A stretch of 64,000 nt of DNA from positions 1 to 64,000 of the forward strand of contig VCJN01000889.1 of assembly GCA_006384855.1 (NCBI GenBank). The letters are read 5' to 3'. Every line of letters starts with the position of its first letter. The first letter of the stretch is position 1. This document shows, one piece after another, positions 11,907-22,205 of the stretch. This DNA is from Tetraselmis striata. Taxonomy: Eukaryota > Chlorophyta > Chlorodendrophyceae > Chlorodendrales > Chlorodendraceae. The notes beneath the pieces are model-generated. The model was not told the DNA's origin. It did not search any database and saw nothing but the letters and a program-made list of their open reading frames with translations. A program made the position numbers and the translations under genes.

Positions 11907-11913
11907 GGAGGGG
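11901..11913 (+). other. Polypurine tract of the Copia element
   Basis: All-purine-but-one run GGATGAGGAGGGG abutting the 3' LTR. Plus-strand DNA synthesis primes at such tracts in LTR retrotransposons. Confidence 0.7.
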
Positions 11914-12414
11914 TGTTGGACCCAGGGTACCCCGGTACCCTGAATCCGCTTTTTCTCTCTGTGAAATCCGCATTTTTCAGTGAACAACTGACTGCCGTAC
12001 ATGTGCCTAATTTGGACCGTATGGCAGAAGTACGGCACCCAACTGTTACCAAAGCACGGCACCTAGGCATCTTTGACAGTTGGCCTTCTTAGACGGAGAG
12101 GTGTCCTTCCTGATTGACACCTAGACGGCTGGTATAAATTGCCAGCCTCGGCTCCTTGTAATTCAGTCAATTGCTTTTCCCATAAAAATTCCGACTCACC
12201 CTTTCTCTCTCGTGACAGTGCCACTCAGCCATCACCACGGCGACAGCGACTACCTATCGTCCATTGCCCACGGCTCATAGCATCCCTTTGCCTTTCCAGC
12301 TTGCACCTTGCTTGCTGGCACTCAACGTGATTCGACGCGTGCACGCCGACTCTCGCCGACTCCCCATCAGTGACATTGCCACTAAGCCATCACTTCGACA
12401 ACCCCCCTCCGACA
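11914..12414 (+). repeat. Copia 3' LTR
   Basis: Direct repeat of 4892-5393 at about 97% identity with one 1-bp length difference. It is preceded by a purine-rich tract (GGATGAGGAGGGG, 11901-11913) and followed by the target duplication AGTTT (12415-12419). Confidence 0.93.
12133..12139 (+). promoter_or_regulatory. TATA-like box in the Copia 3' LTR
   Basis: TATAAAT about 220 bp into the LTR, upstream of the likely U3/R boundary. This is the only promoter-like element visible in the repeat; transcription start was not determined. Confidence 0.4.
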
Positions 12415-12679
12415 AGTTTATACACAAGTATACAACTGATGTTACATAGGCAGGTGCATTATTATGCATATATGCCCGCTACGCGTACGCACATGCGTAT
12501 TATCCCGTAACTACTACTGAACAGTGTACCGGTACCAGTAGAACTCATCTCATAATTCATCATCCACCATTACTCGTATTCTGGTGCGTGACACACGCGC
12601 GCACACATATGATACAACATGTACATGAATGATGCTACGATCATACAGTACCCGTACATAATATGCCATTATTGTCACA
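12415..12679 (-). repeat. Gypsy-type 5' LTR, outer half
   Basis: This matches the left half of the solo LTR at 50433-50926 on the opposite strand, starting TGTGACAATAATGG. Together with 4637-4891 it makes one LTR of about 515 bp, split by the Copia element. AGTTT is present at both joints (4887-4891 and 12415-12419), as expected for the Copia target duplication. Confidence 0.75.
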
Positions 12680-12851
12680 AAAGGAAGATCATGGGGCATG
12701 CCGAAAGGGGCAAGCCCAGCTTACCAATAGCGACTAAGGGGCCGTCGCATGGCGGGGGCACGGATCGCAAAGTAGCGACTAATGATGAGCACGACATGCT
12801 ACATGGTGTTGCATTAGTCCTTGATTGTAGGTATTGGACTTCATCTCGCAT

Positions 12852-13385
12852 TTCGAGGGTGTCCGAAACGCCGCCGGCATGCTTCGCTTTGTTCCTTTCG
12901 CCGTTTCCGAGTTCGGCTCGTTGGCCCCGCACGCCAAGGCCTTCTTGGTGGAGCTCGCGAAAGCTAGCCACACACACACTGGCCAAAAAATCGGCCAGCT
13001 CATGTTTGCGTGGCGCCGCCGTTTCTCCTTGCTCATCAACATGGCACATGCAGACAACGTTCTTGGCGGGGTCACGGCCGCGCGCGCGGCACGTGATGGT
13101 GCTCCTGCGCCTGCGTCGCGTCGCTTGTCGGCATGTGTTGCTATCACCCGGGTCTTTGGCTGCAAGCGTTCTCGCCGCAGCTGATGGCCTACCCCGGGGC
13201 GGTGGTCCCTTTGGTTCGTGGCAGCTTGGCGGTGGTCCCTTGGCTCCCCCTTGGGTATTGGCTCCCTGACCTCCTGCTCGACCTTGGTTTCAGGCTTATG
13301 TCTCTCTTTTGCTGGCAACCCTTCATAGTTGCTGTTAGTTCTGTTTGTAGTGCGCATCTGTTAAAGCCCAGATGTAAAAATCACT
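12852..13385 (+). mobile_element. 5'-truncated non-LTR retroelement copy (3' end), plus strand
   Basis: The C-terminal tail of a retroelement reverse-transcriptase protein ends at 13184. It reads GVRNAAGMLRFVPFAVSEFG, then EAFLVELAKAS-like residues and a basic end (CKRSRRS). Such tails (AE.RK..KY, F.PF..E..G) terminate many retroelement RT proteins in algae and protists. About 200 bp of 3' untranslated sequence follows, ending near an A-rich GATGTAAAAA. A second, inverted copy of the same element lies at 14288-14941. The 5' end is cut off. The RT clade cannot be fixed from this piece. Confidence 0.55.
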
Positions 13386-14287
13386 TTATCTCGCGTTTGA
13401 TATTTTGAAGGCTACCCCGTTACTCGTGTGAATTATAAAAGCGCAATTAACAAATCCACGCTAGAGAAGCAGTACTAGGAGATCAGCACGGGACGCCTGC
13501 AACCGCGTATTGGGACGATATCTGCCGTGGTTCAGGTATTGCTCGATAAAAGCACATCGAAACACGTATTCGTAGAAGCTCGCGCAGGGCAGCCGTTATT
13601 TGCCCGTGCCGTACGGGGCATGGGCACCGTTCATATATAGTCGCGGTACGGAATGCGGAAGCGTGTTTCAATACCAGTACCTATGGAGCGAACGCGCCAT
13701 CGGTTGCTGGTACCTGTAAGGATTACCCAGCGCCGCCCGCAATGCCACTCGGACACCAGCAGCACAGCAGACTGCCGGGGAAGCTCGTCACCTTGTACCA
13801 GCACACCAGGTACCGTGCGCCAGGATCTCCTATGCGGAGATACTGGTACGTGTACATGGAGATACTGTTACCTGTTACATGTACAGCAGTCGCTAGCCGC
13901 CGAGGATTAGCGGTGTATCATTTTATTTTCGCGACTATGATCATTTTTACCCCCATGTAGGATCGATCTTACTTCGGTCCGGGTAAGCGATTATACAGCG
14001 ACAACTACTGCCGACAATGAAATTAGCATGGATCTATATATTGAAAATTTGTACAGAATAATGGCTTTAATTGCAGTAGGAGTTGCTGTGTACATATCTG
14101 GATCCGGGGCCGAGATGTAAATCCTGCCCCCCGCTTGCTCATCCTACCAGTACTGTACGACCAATCTAGTCGCTATTATTACAATGGCGATCGCGTTGAA
14201 TATTTGAATGTATTACTTCAGATGACCGAAATATATGTTAAATATGGTCGAAATATCGGATAATACCAGGAGAACCAGGGTTATCCT

Positions 14288-14941
14288 TAATTACATCAGG
14301 GCTTTCACAGAAGCGCACTACAACAGAACTAACAGCAACTATGAAAGGTTGCCAGCAGAAAAGAGACTTAAGCCCGAAACCAAGGTCGAGCAGGAGGACA
14401 GGGAGCCAAGAACCAAGAAAGAGCCAAGGGAACCACGAAGTCACTTAGCTGCCAGGAACTTAAGGAACCCCCGCCCCGGGGTAGGCTATCAGCTGCGGCG
14501 AGGACGCTTGCAGCCAATGACCCGGGTCATAGCAACACATGCCGACGAGCGACGCGACGCAGGCGCAGGAGCACCATCACGTGCCGCACGCGCGGCCGCG
14601 ACCCCGCCAAGAACGTTGTCTGCATGTGCCATGTTGATGAGCAAGGAGAAACGGCGGCGCCACGCAGACAAGAGTTGGCCGATTTTTTGGCCAGTGTGTG
14701 CTTGGCTAGCTTTCGCGAGCTCCACCAAGAAAGCCTCGGCGTGCGGGGCCAGCGAGCCAAACTCGGAAACGGCGAAGGGAACAAAGCGAAGCATACCGGC
14801 AGCGTTTCGGACACCCTCGTCATACTTCTGGATTTTGCGGCGCTCTGCAGCCCGCAAAGCAGTCGTTGGATCCGAGGTTGACACGCCGAGGATAGGGGCA
14901 ATGGTGGTATCGACAGCAACCGTGTTTCCGCGGATGCCGCC
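14288..14941 (-). mobile_element. 5'-truncated non-LTR retroelement copy with 14-bp target duplication
   Basis: Inverted homologue of 12852-13385 that reaches farther upstream: NTVAVDTTIAPILGVSTSDP, then AAERRKIQKYDEGVRN and LRFVPFAVSEFGSLAPHAEA, to a basic C-terminus at 14489. The 3' untranslated part ends near TGATGTAATT (14288 side). It is flanked by ACCAGGGTTATCCT at 14274-14287 and 14961-14974, a 14-of-14 match, as expected from target-primed reverse transcription. Copy B of the surrounding segment (about 57060) lacks the insertion. Confidence 0.6.
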
Positions 14942-14996
14942 ATTTTATCTATATGATGCGACCAGGGTTATCCTGGTCGCATCATATAGATAAAAT
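14942..14996. repeat. Perfect 25-bp foldback at the 5' junction of the retroelement copy
   Basis: Arms 14942-14966 and 14972-14996 are perfectly complementary (25/25), with the 5-nt loop GTTAT. The right arm continues into unique flanking DNA. The left arm sits between the truncated 5' end of the retroelement and the target duplication, so it looks like an inverted copy of the flank made during insertion. Confidence 0.85.
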
Positions 14997-16130
14997 TACT
15001 ACTATAGTAGTTTTTTATCATTGTCGTCTGGGCCTCTGGGGGCAGTTTTAAAACAGCATTATTCAACGATATCCACCACTATTTACCGGTCGTAGCGACC
15101 GTAGTGGCGACAACTAATAAATACTACTGGTACTGGTACTCGTACTGGGACAGGTACCATCATACTGGAATCTTAGGCTCTTCGGATTTAGTTTCCTGGT
15201 TTAGCTGCCCCCCTTGGCCCCCTCTATTTTTTGCGGCTTGTGCACTTTGTTTGTCAGGGAAGTCCGGAACTGTTTAAAGTACTGACATGGGACATTTAAG
15301 CAGGCTCCCCTCTGTTAATGCCTCATTTGCATTGCTGCAAATGATGTAGGAGTGTAGTGCAATGAGAACATACCAAATATAGAATGCCAAACATGAAACC
15401 ACAATTACGGGTTGCTGTTGCTAGTTTCGAGCTGGTTTCGGACCTACGTCCCTAGCCCTCCCGACCTCACGGCCTACCGTGTACTTATTGCTCGCTGTCG
15501 CTGTCGATGCTCGTTGTCACTTTGTTGCTCGCTGTCACTGCTCTCCCGCAGTCAGTGCCACGCAGTCGGTGACTCGCTGTGGCTGTCACTCGTCACACTG
15601 CTCCCTGTCCAACCAATCATGCTCTATATGCATCCGGTCGGGGGCCATGGCAAGCACAGCAGCCTTGCCAAGGGGGCGTCATCCCACTTAACTGAGTAGT
15701 TGATCATACGGACTAAGCGGGGCAACGGACGGAGCACACCGAGATGGCCACGCCTCGTCCTCGTTGTTGTCCGCTATTGCAGGGCAAGGAGGGTGCATGA
15801 GGTTGTTGGGCGGTGGATAAGGTGGGAGTGACGGCGCTGCTGCGGGCCGCGGCACGGTTTATGATAGCGTGTGTGGCAGCGAGCAAGGGTGCGCGTGGTC
15901 GCGCACGTACTCATTTGCGGTTGTGAGCTCGCGCTTATGTACTGTTTCGTTCCCCGAAAAAGTTGCCTAAACAAAAAGTCCCCCCTCCCCTCCGATTATC
16001 GGGACATCGGCAGCTAAGCCAGGAAATCAACTCGGAAAAGCCTTACCCCGAGTGGTCGCCATTATTTTAGTCCATCGCCACTAAGCGGTTTCGATTATTT
16101 CGAGGATTGTTTATTTCGAATCGGCTCGTC
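14997..16130. other. Intergenic stretch without recognised gene
   Basis: Contains a GTAC-rich patch near 15119-15160, a Ser/Cys-biased low-complexity piece around 15480-15610 (CGCTGTCACT-type words) and no convincing coding frame. The middle part has no counterpart in copy B. Confidence 0.5.
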
Positions 16131-17049
16131 GTAAATTGCTGTATGTACGCGTAATAGCGACTGCTGCCTGCACTAAGGATCAATATACCAATCGTGCAGT
16201 TTTTTCCCGCTCCGGGACAGGTTTTCGCCCCCTCGTACAGTTTGCATACGGTAGCGCGTCGCGCAAATAAAGTGCATACCTACAAGGCCACGCGTGTGTC
16301 CACGCTTTACTTTTCCTTCACGCGCACGTCCACGCGTCGCGTGCGCGCTGCGCAGTCTCAATACACGCATGTGGCCGCCCGTACCGTATGATTTCATCAG
16401 CAGGAAAATGTCGCGCAATCTCTGACCCAGAGTACTGCAGATATCGTTTAGCGACTACATGAGAATATCCGCACATCGACTGATGCCCGCCGGTTGCAGG
16501 ATTAGGTAGCGACTAATTATTGCGTTACCATTGCGCCCGGTACAGGGTATTCGTAAGGTGCCGACTCCCTCCCCTGTCCTGCGCGAGGGACGGCGGCAGT
16601 GCGAGCGCGTCATCGTTCCGTACTTAGTACTGGTACTTAGTACTTTGTACGTGGTACTTGGTACATGCAGGGCTGGCGAGCCCGCGAGCAGCACATGCTC
16701 TAGTCGCGCTAGAGTAAGGATTGTGTCGTGCGCACTTTCCCGCTTCGGCATACAGTACCCGTACTGTTATCCGGCAGCGACGTAGCAGGAGGCACGCGCC
16801 CGGGCAGTGACATATTTACTGTTTAGCGACTTCCGGCCCCCCAACAGCTTCCTCTTAAAGTGCCGCCCAACCCGCAACAGTGCTCCCAAAATTCGTCACA
16901 TACAACACCTGCCACCACAGTGCGACTTGGCTCCCCGGCACCAACATCACTCGAGTTCAGCGCTGCTCCTCCCTAACGCGTGATGTGTGCTGCCTGCCTT
17001 CCAATTCGACGCGCCTCATAGCTCTCGCGCCCCCGCCACACCTCCAGCG

Positions 17050-17364
17050 ATGTCTGCCATCGCGGAGCACGAGCCCGCAGCGTGTGCGATGCGAGGACTT
17101 TCTATCGACCGAATTCCCAGCTTTGGGAGCGATGCAAGCTTTACCAGCGCGGCGCCGTCGCCGCTGTCGGTCGACGAGGCGGTGCACAAAATCGCGCGCT
17201 GCCGCGGCTTTTGCGAGCAGATAGCGGCGACCGCGGCGATGCACCCTACGCCCGTCACGACGACAGAGGTCAACCTTGCGCGCCTGTTTCAGCAAGCAAT
17301 GCAGGAGATACAGCAGCAGCTTCTCGGCATCGAGGACGACGTAGCTCGAGTGCAGGCAGAGTAG
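17050..17364 (+). CDS. Conserved 104-aa protein of unknown function, copy A
   Basis: Starts MSAIAEHEPAACAMRGLSID and ends IEDDVARVQAE. The copy at 58109-58423 has the same length and differs at only a few residues, although surrounding sequence shows many more changes and indels. The N-terminal third is Ser/Pro-rich (RIPSFGSDASFTSAAPSPLS). The rest is predicted helical: DEAVHKIARCRGFCEQIAAT, then an amphipathic stretch ending in FQQAMQEIQQQLLGIEDDVARV that could form a coiled coil. No membrane segment or catalytic motif is visible. The in-frame ATG at 16987 is possible but is not shared by copy B. It may be one exon of a longer gene. Confidence 0.55.
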   Translation: MSAIAEHEPAACAMRGLSIDRIPSFGSDASFTSAAPSPLSVDEAVHKIARCRGFCEQIAATAAMHPTPVTTTEVNLARLFQQAMQEIQQQLLGIEDDVARVQAE

Positions 17365-17380
17365 AGAGATACTGGAGCCA

Positions 17381-17581
17381 GTGTTCAACCCTTTCCTCAA
17401 AGTGGCGTTATCTTCTGGCCTCGCGCGCTACGCTTCAAACCAGAATTATACATACCTGTCACATATGCGCTCTACCGATGCTCTTAGTCTCGGCTCTGGC
17501 GCCGTTGCATCCTCTCGCTCCTCCGAGCCAGCCGAGCGCGCTCTTCGAATGGAAGCGGTTCTGGCGGAGCGTGAGCCGTAA
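17381..17581 (+). CDS. Possible downstream exon or small ORF, copy A
   Basis: 66-codon frame 16 bp after the 104-aa ORF, with a same-length counterpart at 58440-58640. Both begin MFN and share TYLSHMRSTD, an SGAV stretch and an EPAER...VLAERxP end. About a fifth of residues differ. Retention of length in both copies suggests coding, but it could be a relic of recent duplication. Function unknown. Confidence 0.3.
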   Translation: MFNPFLKVALSSGLARYASNQNYTYLSHMRSTDALSLGSGAVASSRSSEPAERALRMEAVLAEREP

Positions 17582-18540
17582 AGGCACGCGCAGTTCCGTC
17601 CTACCACGTCTGGACGCCCGGTAGAAGGCCCGAGACGGCTGGGACGCGTCTTAAGCCACCATCGCAGGCCGCGCCTTCCCTTTTGCTCTACCTGAAGACC
17701 CCAAGTTGTCCACTTCGGACTCCAAACCTTCACACATATATTCTTACCGCCTTTCGGCAATAGCGCGCTGCAATGCTAGCCAATAACCTTGTGGCGCGGA
17801 TGGGGGACAGCTCCTCTGTTGCGTTGACTACTACTGTAACTGTTCATTTTTCCATATTCGTTGGCTCGAATATTATCACGCATTTCGGTGTGCTTTTCAC
17901 GGCTACTGCGTTCCTATGCTAGACGCCTGCCCCGCTTCGTGGGATGCTCTACGCATGCCACCACTGCCACCACCCTGACTACCGACACCTCGAGATGTGT
18001 ACGTGCCTCCTTCCAGCATTAGTTGCGCGCAGAGAAAGTATAGGGGGCGGACGAGTATAGGCTATTTCCAGGATCAGCCACATGATCACTTCACGGGCAG
18101 GCTTATTCGGCCATACAGAACTGCCAGTTATTTCAATGAATCAATCCTTAATATCTAAGAATATGACATATGGTTACGAGAGGCTCGTCTCCGTAGAGAG
18201 CTCATATCGTTATCTCATTTTATGGACTCCGTAGTAGCGCCTATTTGTCCTTGATGATGGTTACAGTGTATGTAGTGCCAAGCGCGCAGAGGCCCCACAA
18301 GTCTCCTGACCGGCACCAAAAAGTGAGCGAGAAACGTCCGAGGACCTTGATTTGCGCACCGATGCCGACCTTGCCAGTGGCGCTCGACTGCTGGATACCG
18401 ATACGATTCACAGTGCACTTGGCGCAATTTCATAATTACAATGCGTCTATGCATGGCATGCTCGTTGCAGGCGGAGGTGCCAGTCTAATATTGTGTTTCT
18501 ATGATATAAATATATATGTATATATACTCATTATCACGTT

Positions 18541-19008
18541 TTGACGTGCACATGTGCATTCTATGCATGCCACATCAGAAGTGAATGCTCACCGCATACA
18601 TGCAGTGCTCCACCTATGCCATATGGCTGCGTTCTGTCCCATTCACATTGTTCAGTAGTGGGCTGCTTTGTCGCTTCCAAGAAACAAATCCAGGGTGCCA
18701 CTGTTGCCGCTAGCAGCACGGTCATGATGTTTATTTCCGACGCAAGTAACTGCTATAGTATGTATGTTAGAGATATGCATACGCGTGCATGTGAATGGGT
18801 GACAGCAAACGTTGAGTTGCAAGCACCGCGTCCCGATCGCTATCTTTTGAGCATTCATCAAGGATCTAAAATTACCTGGCATTGGAACAACCCGATAGAC
18901 GTGTATGATGCTGCTGCACTTCCCGTCGAAGAGCCACTGAGAATTCTCTTGCATCAATGGCGGCAATCTGCTGCCAGCAAAGCGCCAGATGAGCAATTGA
19001 TATCTTAG
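18541..19008 (+). CDS. ORF with conserved C-terminal exon, copy A
   Basis: The C-terminal part reads DVYDAAALPVEEPLRILLHQ followed by WRQSAASKAPDEQLIS. It is conserved in three places: here, at 59127-59399 and at 59714-59860. The upstream part of the frame, from 18541, is not preserved in the B copies and may be non-coding or intronic. The conserved end is acidic and amphipathic, with no recognised domain. It lies convergent to the RING-finger gene on the other strand, about 90 bp away. Confidence 0.4.
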   Translation: MTCTCAFYACHIRSECSPHTCSAPPMPYGCVLSHSHCSVVGCFVASKKQIQGATVAASSTVMMFISDASNCYSMYVRDMHTRACEWVTANVELQAPRPDRYLLSIHQGSKITWHWNNPIDVYDAAALPVEEPLRILLHQWRQSAASKAPDEQLIS

Positions 19009-19099
19009 ACTGTGGTTATAGTTTTTACTTATTGAGCACTGTCTGTGTGTGCGCGCGCGCTACACATTGAGCGTCCCGTTCCCAGCGAATATACCACAC

Positions 19100-19615
19100 T
19101 GACACAAAGCTGGCAAAGCTCTTGCGCGCGAATCAGCCACCCCGGCTTGTAGGCGCTAGTTGAGCTGCTCCTGCAGCTCCGCTTCTAGCTCCGCGGGGTG
19201 CCGCAGCCGCTGCTCAGCCCACTCTGCCGGGCCTCGTGCGGTCGAGCCCCTCCAGGTGCACCATCTGCCGTGCGGAGCTCACACAACTTCCGCCAGCAGT
19301 GCGGGCAGTAGATTGAAGCTTTGCAGGACATGAAGCTGTCTGCAAGGCGCGAAGCCAGGCGCTCCGTGATGTCTGTTTGCTGGTGCTGCGCAATGCCGGA
19401 GCACTATCTGAAGCACTATCTGCGGCTCCCAGGGCGCGCACACCATTTTTGCAAGTCTCAGCAAATGACAGGCAAGCACGTGCCGCTGCAAGTACACAGC
19501 TGGTAGATTTCACGAGGGCGGAGGGTATCTTGCAGCTACTGCGAAGATGAGCTGAGCGCACTCAGCTTACAGCTTGCAGCCGCACCTCGCCATCTTGGCT
19601 TCTCCATCATGCTGT
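19100..19615 (-). pseudogene. RING-finger gene remnant, copy A
   Basis: Minus-strand counterpart of the RING gene at 60030-60716. The N-terminal MMEKPRWR start lies at about 19610. Its following segment (KIPSALVKSTSCVLAAARAC, LSFAETCKNGVRAL) and the part after the finger (HQQTD-type linker, SCVSSARQMVHLEGLDRT) are present. About 230 bp holding CALC, CGHVFCGNC and the surrounding finger core are missing by comparison with copy B. The tail near 19230 also differs by one base in length, changing frame relative to B. It therefore cannot make a RING domain. Confidence 0.7.
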
Positions 19616-19969
19616 CCGCGATAAGGACGTCCTCCATTGAGGGCCATCGTGGGCTTGCACACGCCAAATTCTGTCAAGATACAAGAACGAGGCGGGGAAA
19701 ATGACTCAGGTAGGGCGTTGTGTTGCTTCCAAGACACTGCCGGAAAACACCAGAAGCGCTTGATTTGACACTCTCTCTTAAAAGCTTAGCATTGCAAACG
19801 CACAAACTCAACACAGTGATTAACCTTTACCATTATGAAGCAAATTTCAGATCATAAAATGTCGCATTGATTCACCGGCGCGCTGCGACATCGCAAATAC
19901 TAAGTCAACCTTGTGACTAGAAACGTGAAAGGTGGATGGACATGAAAGGACGGAGGGCATGTGAGCGCC

Positions 19970-20560
19970 TATGTGTGTGTGTGTGTGCATGGGGAAAGGG
20001 GATGGGAGGTGGGGGTGGTCTTGTCGGGACGTCTGATCGGGTTCAGCTATCACGAGCAGACCGGAAGCCAACATACCTTAGTCTACACATACATCTGCAA
20101 GCAGTCTACCCGAATTGTACATACATTGCCCGTGCCCGCACATAGAGCATCCACATCCTGCCCTGGACCCAGGTGCCCGCCCGCAAGCACACACACACAC
20201 ACACACACACCCCTCCCCCCCCCTCCCCCCAACACACGCACATATATGCAGCATTGTCCGGTGCAACATAGGACTATGAATATTACTTATAAACTTACAA
20301 ACATAAACTTGTAAACTTATTACTACAGGCTTTGGTGAAAGCTATAGACGTAGGTGTATGTTAGACCATCGTGTTTATGTGCGACTTAGAGAGTGGATGA
20401 GTGTGCATCACGACAGGCGGACGGATAGGTATGAGGAAAGAAGTATGCTGCAGGTATGCGCCGCACAAGGTGGGCGGCAGGGGCGCGGGGATTGTTGTGA
20501 TGGGGTGGGGGGGTGGGGGAGGGGGGGGGGGGGGGCGGGGGGTTACCCTTGGGAAGGTCT
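19970..20560. repeat. Simple-repeat cluster in copy A
   Basis: (TG)n near 19974-19988, (CA)n at about 20190-20212 followed by C-rich runs, and a G-rich block with an uninterrupted G run near 20519-20535. This block is largely absent from copy B, where the flanks are joined around 61090-61110. Confidence 0.8.
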
Positions 20561-22205
20561 TCGTCAGCTCTGTGAGCAGATTTTGCAGCGCTTCCTGTGG
20601 TAATGGCACTGAGGGTGGTCTTGTCGTGGTGTCTCTTCGCATGGATTTACGCACCACAGCAGGCAGCAAGGTACCAAGCACGCGTCAGCGCCTACTGGCT
20701 GTCATTGTAGTGGCACAAAATTGCGCAGATTCTGGGTAGGGGAGCTAACTCTAGCATTGCTTGAATGCCCGCAAAAGTACTGTGGTAGCACCTCCTAATA
20801 GTAATAATGCAAATCGAGAATAATGCGAAATCCCTGAAATAGTTTAGTGGAGATACTAGGCGATGAAGTGATGCCCGGGAGATAAAACAAAACAGTGAGT
20901 CGCGATGTACAAAATCACCCAGTGCATGCGCGCTAGCAGCCACCAGATAACCTACCACTTACATACATAAATATGTGTAAACGCGCAGGTGCCGGCGCAC
21001 ACAGTTGTAGACCAGGATGGGGCCAGGGTGGTGTCATTTTCAGCAATGTTTAGAGAGGAAAAATCTATATAACTCTGAAAGTTATTATGTACACCACAAC
21101 ACCTTCACGAGTGTACCGATACGGTGTTGCGAAGCAAATTGTCAGTTTTAATAAGTTGCAATCTAAATTAAATGGCACTGATTTCTCATTCAATGGTACT
21201 GTATTTCTCGCTCTAATCCCCCCCCCCCCCCCCCCCCCCGCGCACGCGCATGGCACCCCGGGCCTGCCCCGCGAGCTTTTAGAAGCACGTATCTCATCGT
21301 TTCGCGTTCTTCAGGTACAAACTGTGTTAAAATGACTATAAGGAGCTGGCGCCAAGCTGCGACTTGAACCCTGGCTGCATTTCAAGAGTACCTGGTGTGC
21401 CTTTCATGGGAGATTGTAGCAGCCGGCACCCTGTAGGCGCCCAGTGAAGCTAGGATGCGAGTTATCCCTTACATGTAAATATACAGGTTGGTCATGATCC
21501 CCCACTCGATTATTTACATGATCCCCCCCCCCCCCCCCCCCCCCCCCACACACTTTTCCCAGCAAGTCACGCCGCCCGCTACAGGCCGTATCACTATCAT
21601 CAGTGCCTTGCTGTCAGATCGTGTGGTTGCTATCGTAAGCAGCGCCTTCAGCACGTCGTTTCCGCGCACTGCTGTCGTCATTAGCGCCCTGTGGCGGGGG
21701 CGTGATGCGCGCTGCGCGCCGGCCAGGTAAACAGCAATGCGCCGCGCACGCCGCGCGCCAGACACGCCAGCGGCGGAGCCACGGCCATTTAATCCTAGAA
21801 GTAAAAACTTGGAGGGACGTAAACCAGTCATTACTTGAGTTATTACACACATGTGGGGGGGGGGGGGGGGGGGGGGGGGTAAACTCTCATCCTAGCAGTG
21901 AAGCCACCACGCCGCTGCCCGCGCCTTCGGCAGTTTCTGCCCGCTGCACGGCTTCGCTGCGCCGCAATGGTTTCCCGCAAGCAGAGCTGCTCTGTCCCAG
22001 GCAACAGTATCTGCATGGAGACCGACTCAGTTGGAGCCTTGGTTCTAATGACCCGCCGCGTCCCGTCCACTCAAAGCAAGCTGTCCCTGTCCCGATGCAG
22101 CCCGGGCACCTCAGCCTGGTGCGGCTGCCGCTGCTTCCCACACAGAGACACTTGTGCCTCCAAATTCAGCATCTCGCGTGCCTCGCTCAGATGGCTCGAG
22201 CGCCA

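Larger units (their letters stand above)
4892..12414 (+). mobile_element. Full-length Ty1/Copia retrotransposon fossil carrying a DNA methyltransferase-like domain
   Basis: 7.5-kb element with two LTRs of about 501 bp, each beginning TG and ending CA and flanked by the 5-bp duplication AGTTT. Order: LTR, gag with CCHC knuckle, cytosine-5 methyltransferase-like domain, retropepsin, GAG-pre-integrase, integrase, reverse transcriptase, RNase H, polypurine tract, LTR. Integrase before RT is the Copia order. The LTRs differ at about 15 of 501 positions (about 97% identical), so the insertion is fairly young but not fresh. Coding is broken in roughly eight to ten places. It lies inside the 5' LTR of the older Gypsy-type element. 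Confidence 0.92.
1..12679 (-). mobile_element. Ty3/Gypsy-type LTR retrotransposon fossil, cut by the left edge
   Basis: Minus-strand element whose 5' LTR lies at the right. It reads leftward through gag, a CCHC knuckle and a protease-like segment, and leaves the window just before reverse transcriptase would be expected. The order knuckle-protease and the tail reading WDHKIEL near position 60 fit the Ty3/Gypsy layout. It is broken, with roughly ten interruptions. Two younger elements sit inside it: a short CACTA-like element in gag and a full-length Copia element in the 5' LTR. A solo LTR of the same family lies at 50433-50926. Because the 3' LTR is outside the window, its age cannot be read from LTR pairs; it predates both inserts. 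Confidence 0.75.
13398..22000. repeat. Segmental duplication, copy A
   Basis: Collinear with 53168-62450 in the same orientation. Anchors include AGCGCAATTAACAAATCCAC (13440 and 53218), GTCGCGCAAATAAAGTGCAT (16259 and 57438), the 104-aa frame (17050 and 58109), GTAGGGCGTTGTGTTGCTTC (19711 and 60815) and the CTGGCGCCAAGCTGCGACTT block (21345 and 62266). Identity varies from above 90% in the gene-bearing part to patchy at the ends. Copy-specific inserts include the retroelement at 14288 and simple repeats around 20.2-20.5 kb. Confidence 0.88.

Noticed and set aside
20190-20240. Possible regulatory CA/C-rich island
   Set aside because: Ordinary (CA)n microsatellite followed by C-rich low-complexity sequence.
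21357-21380. GACTTGAACCCTGG word resembling a tRNA T-arm on the minus strand
   Set aside because: No acceptor stem or anticodon arm can be drawn around it, and the same block recurs at 62279 as part of the segmental duplication.
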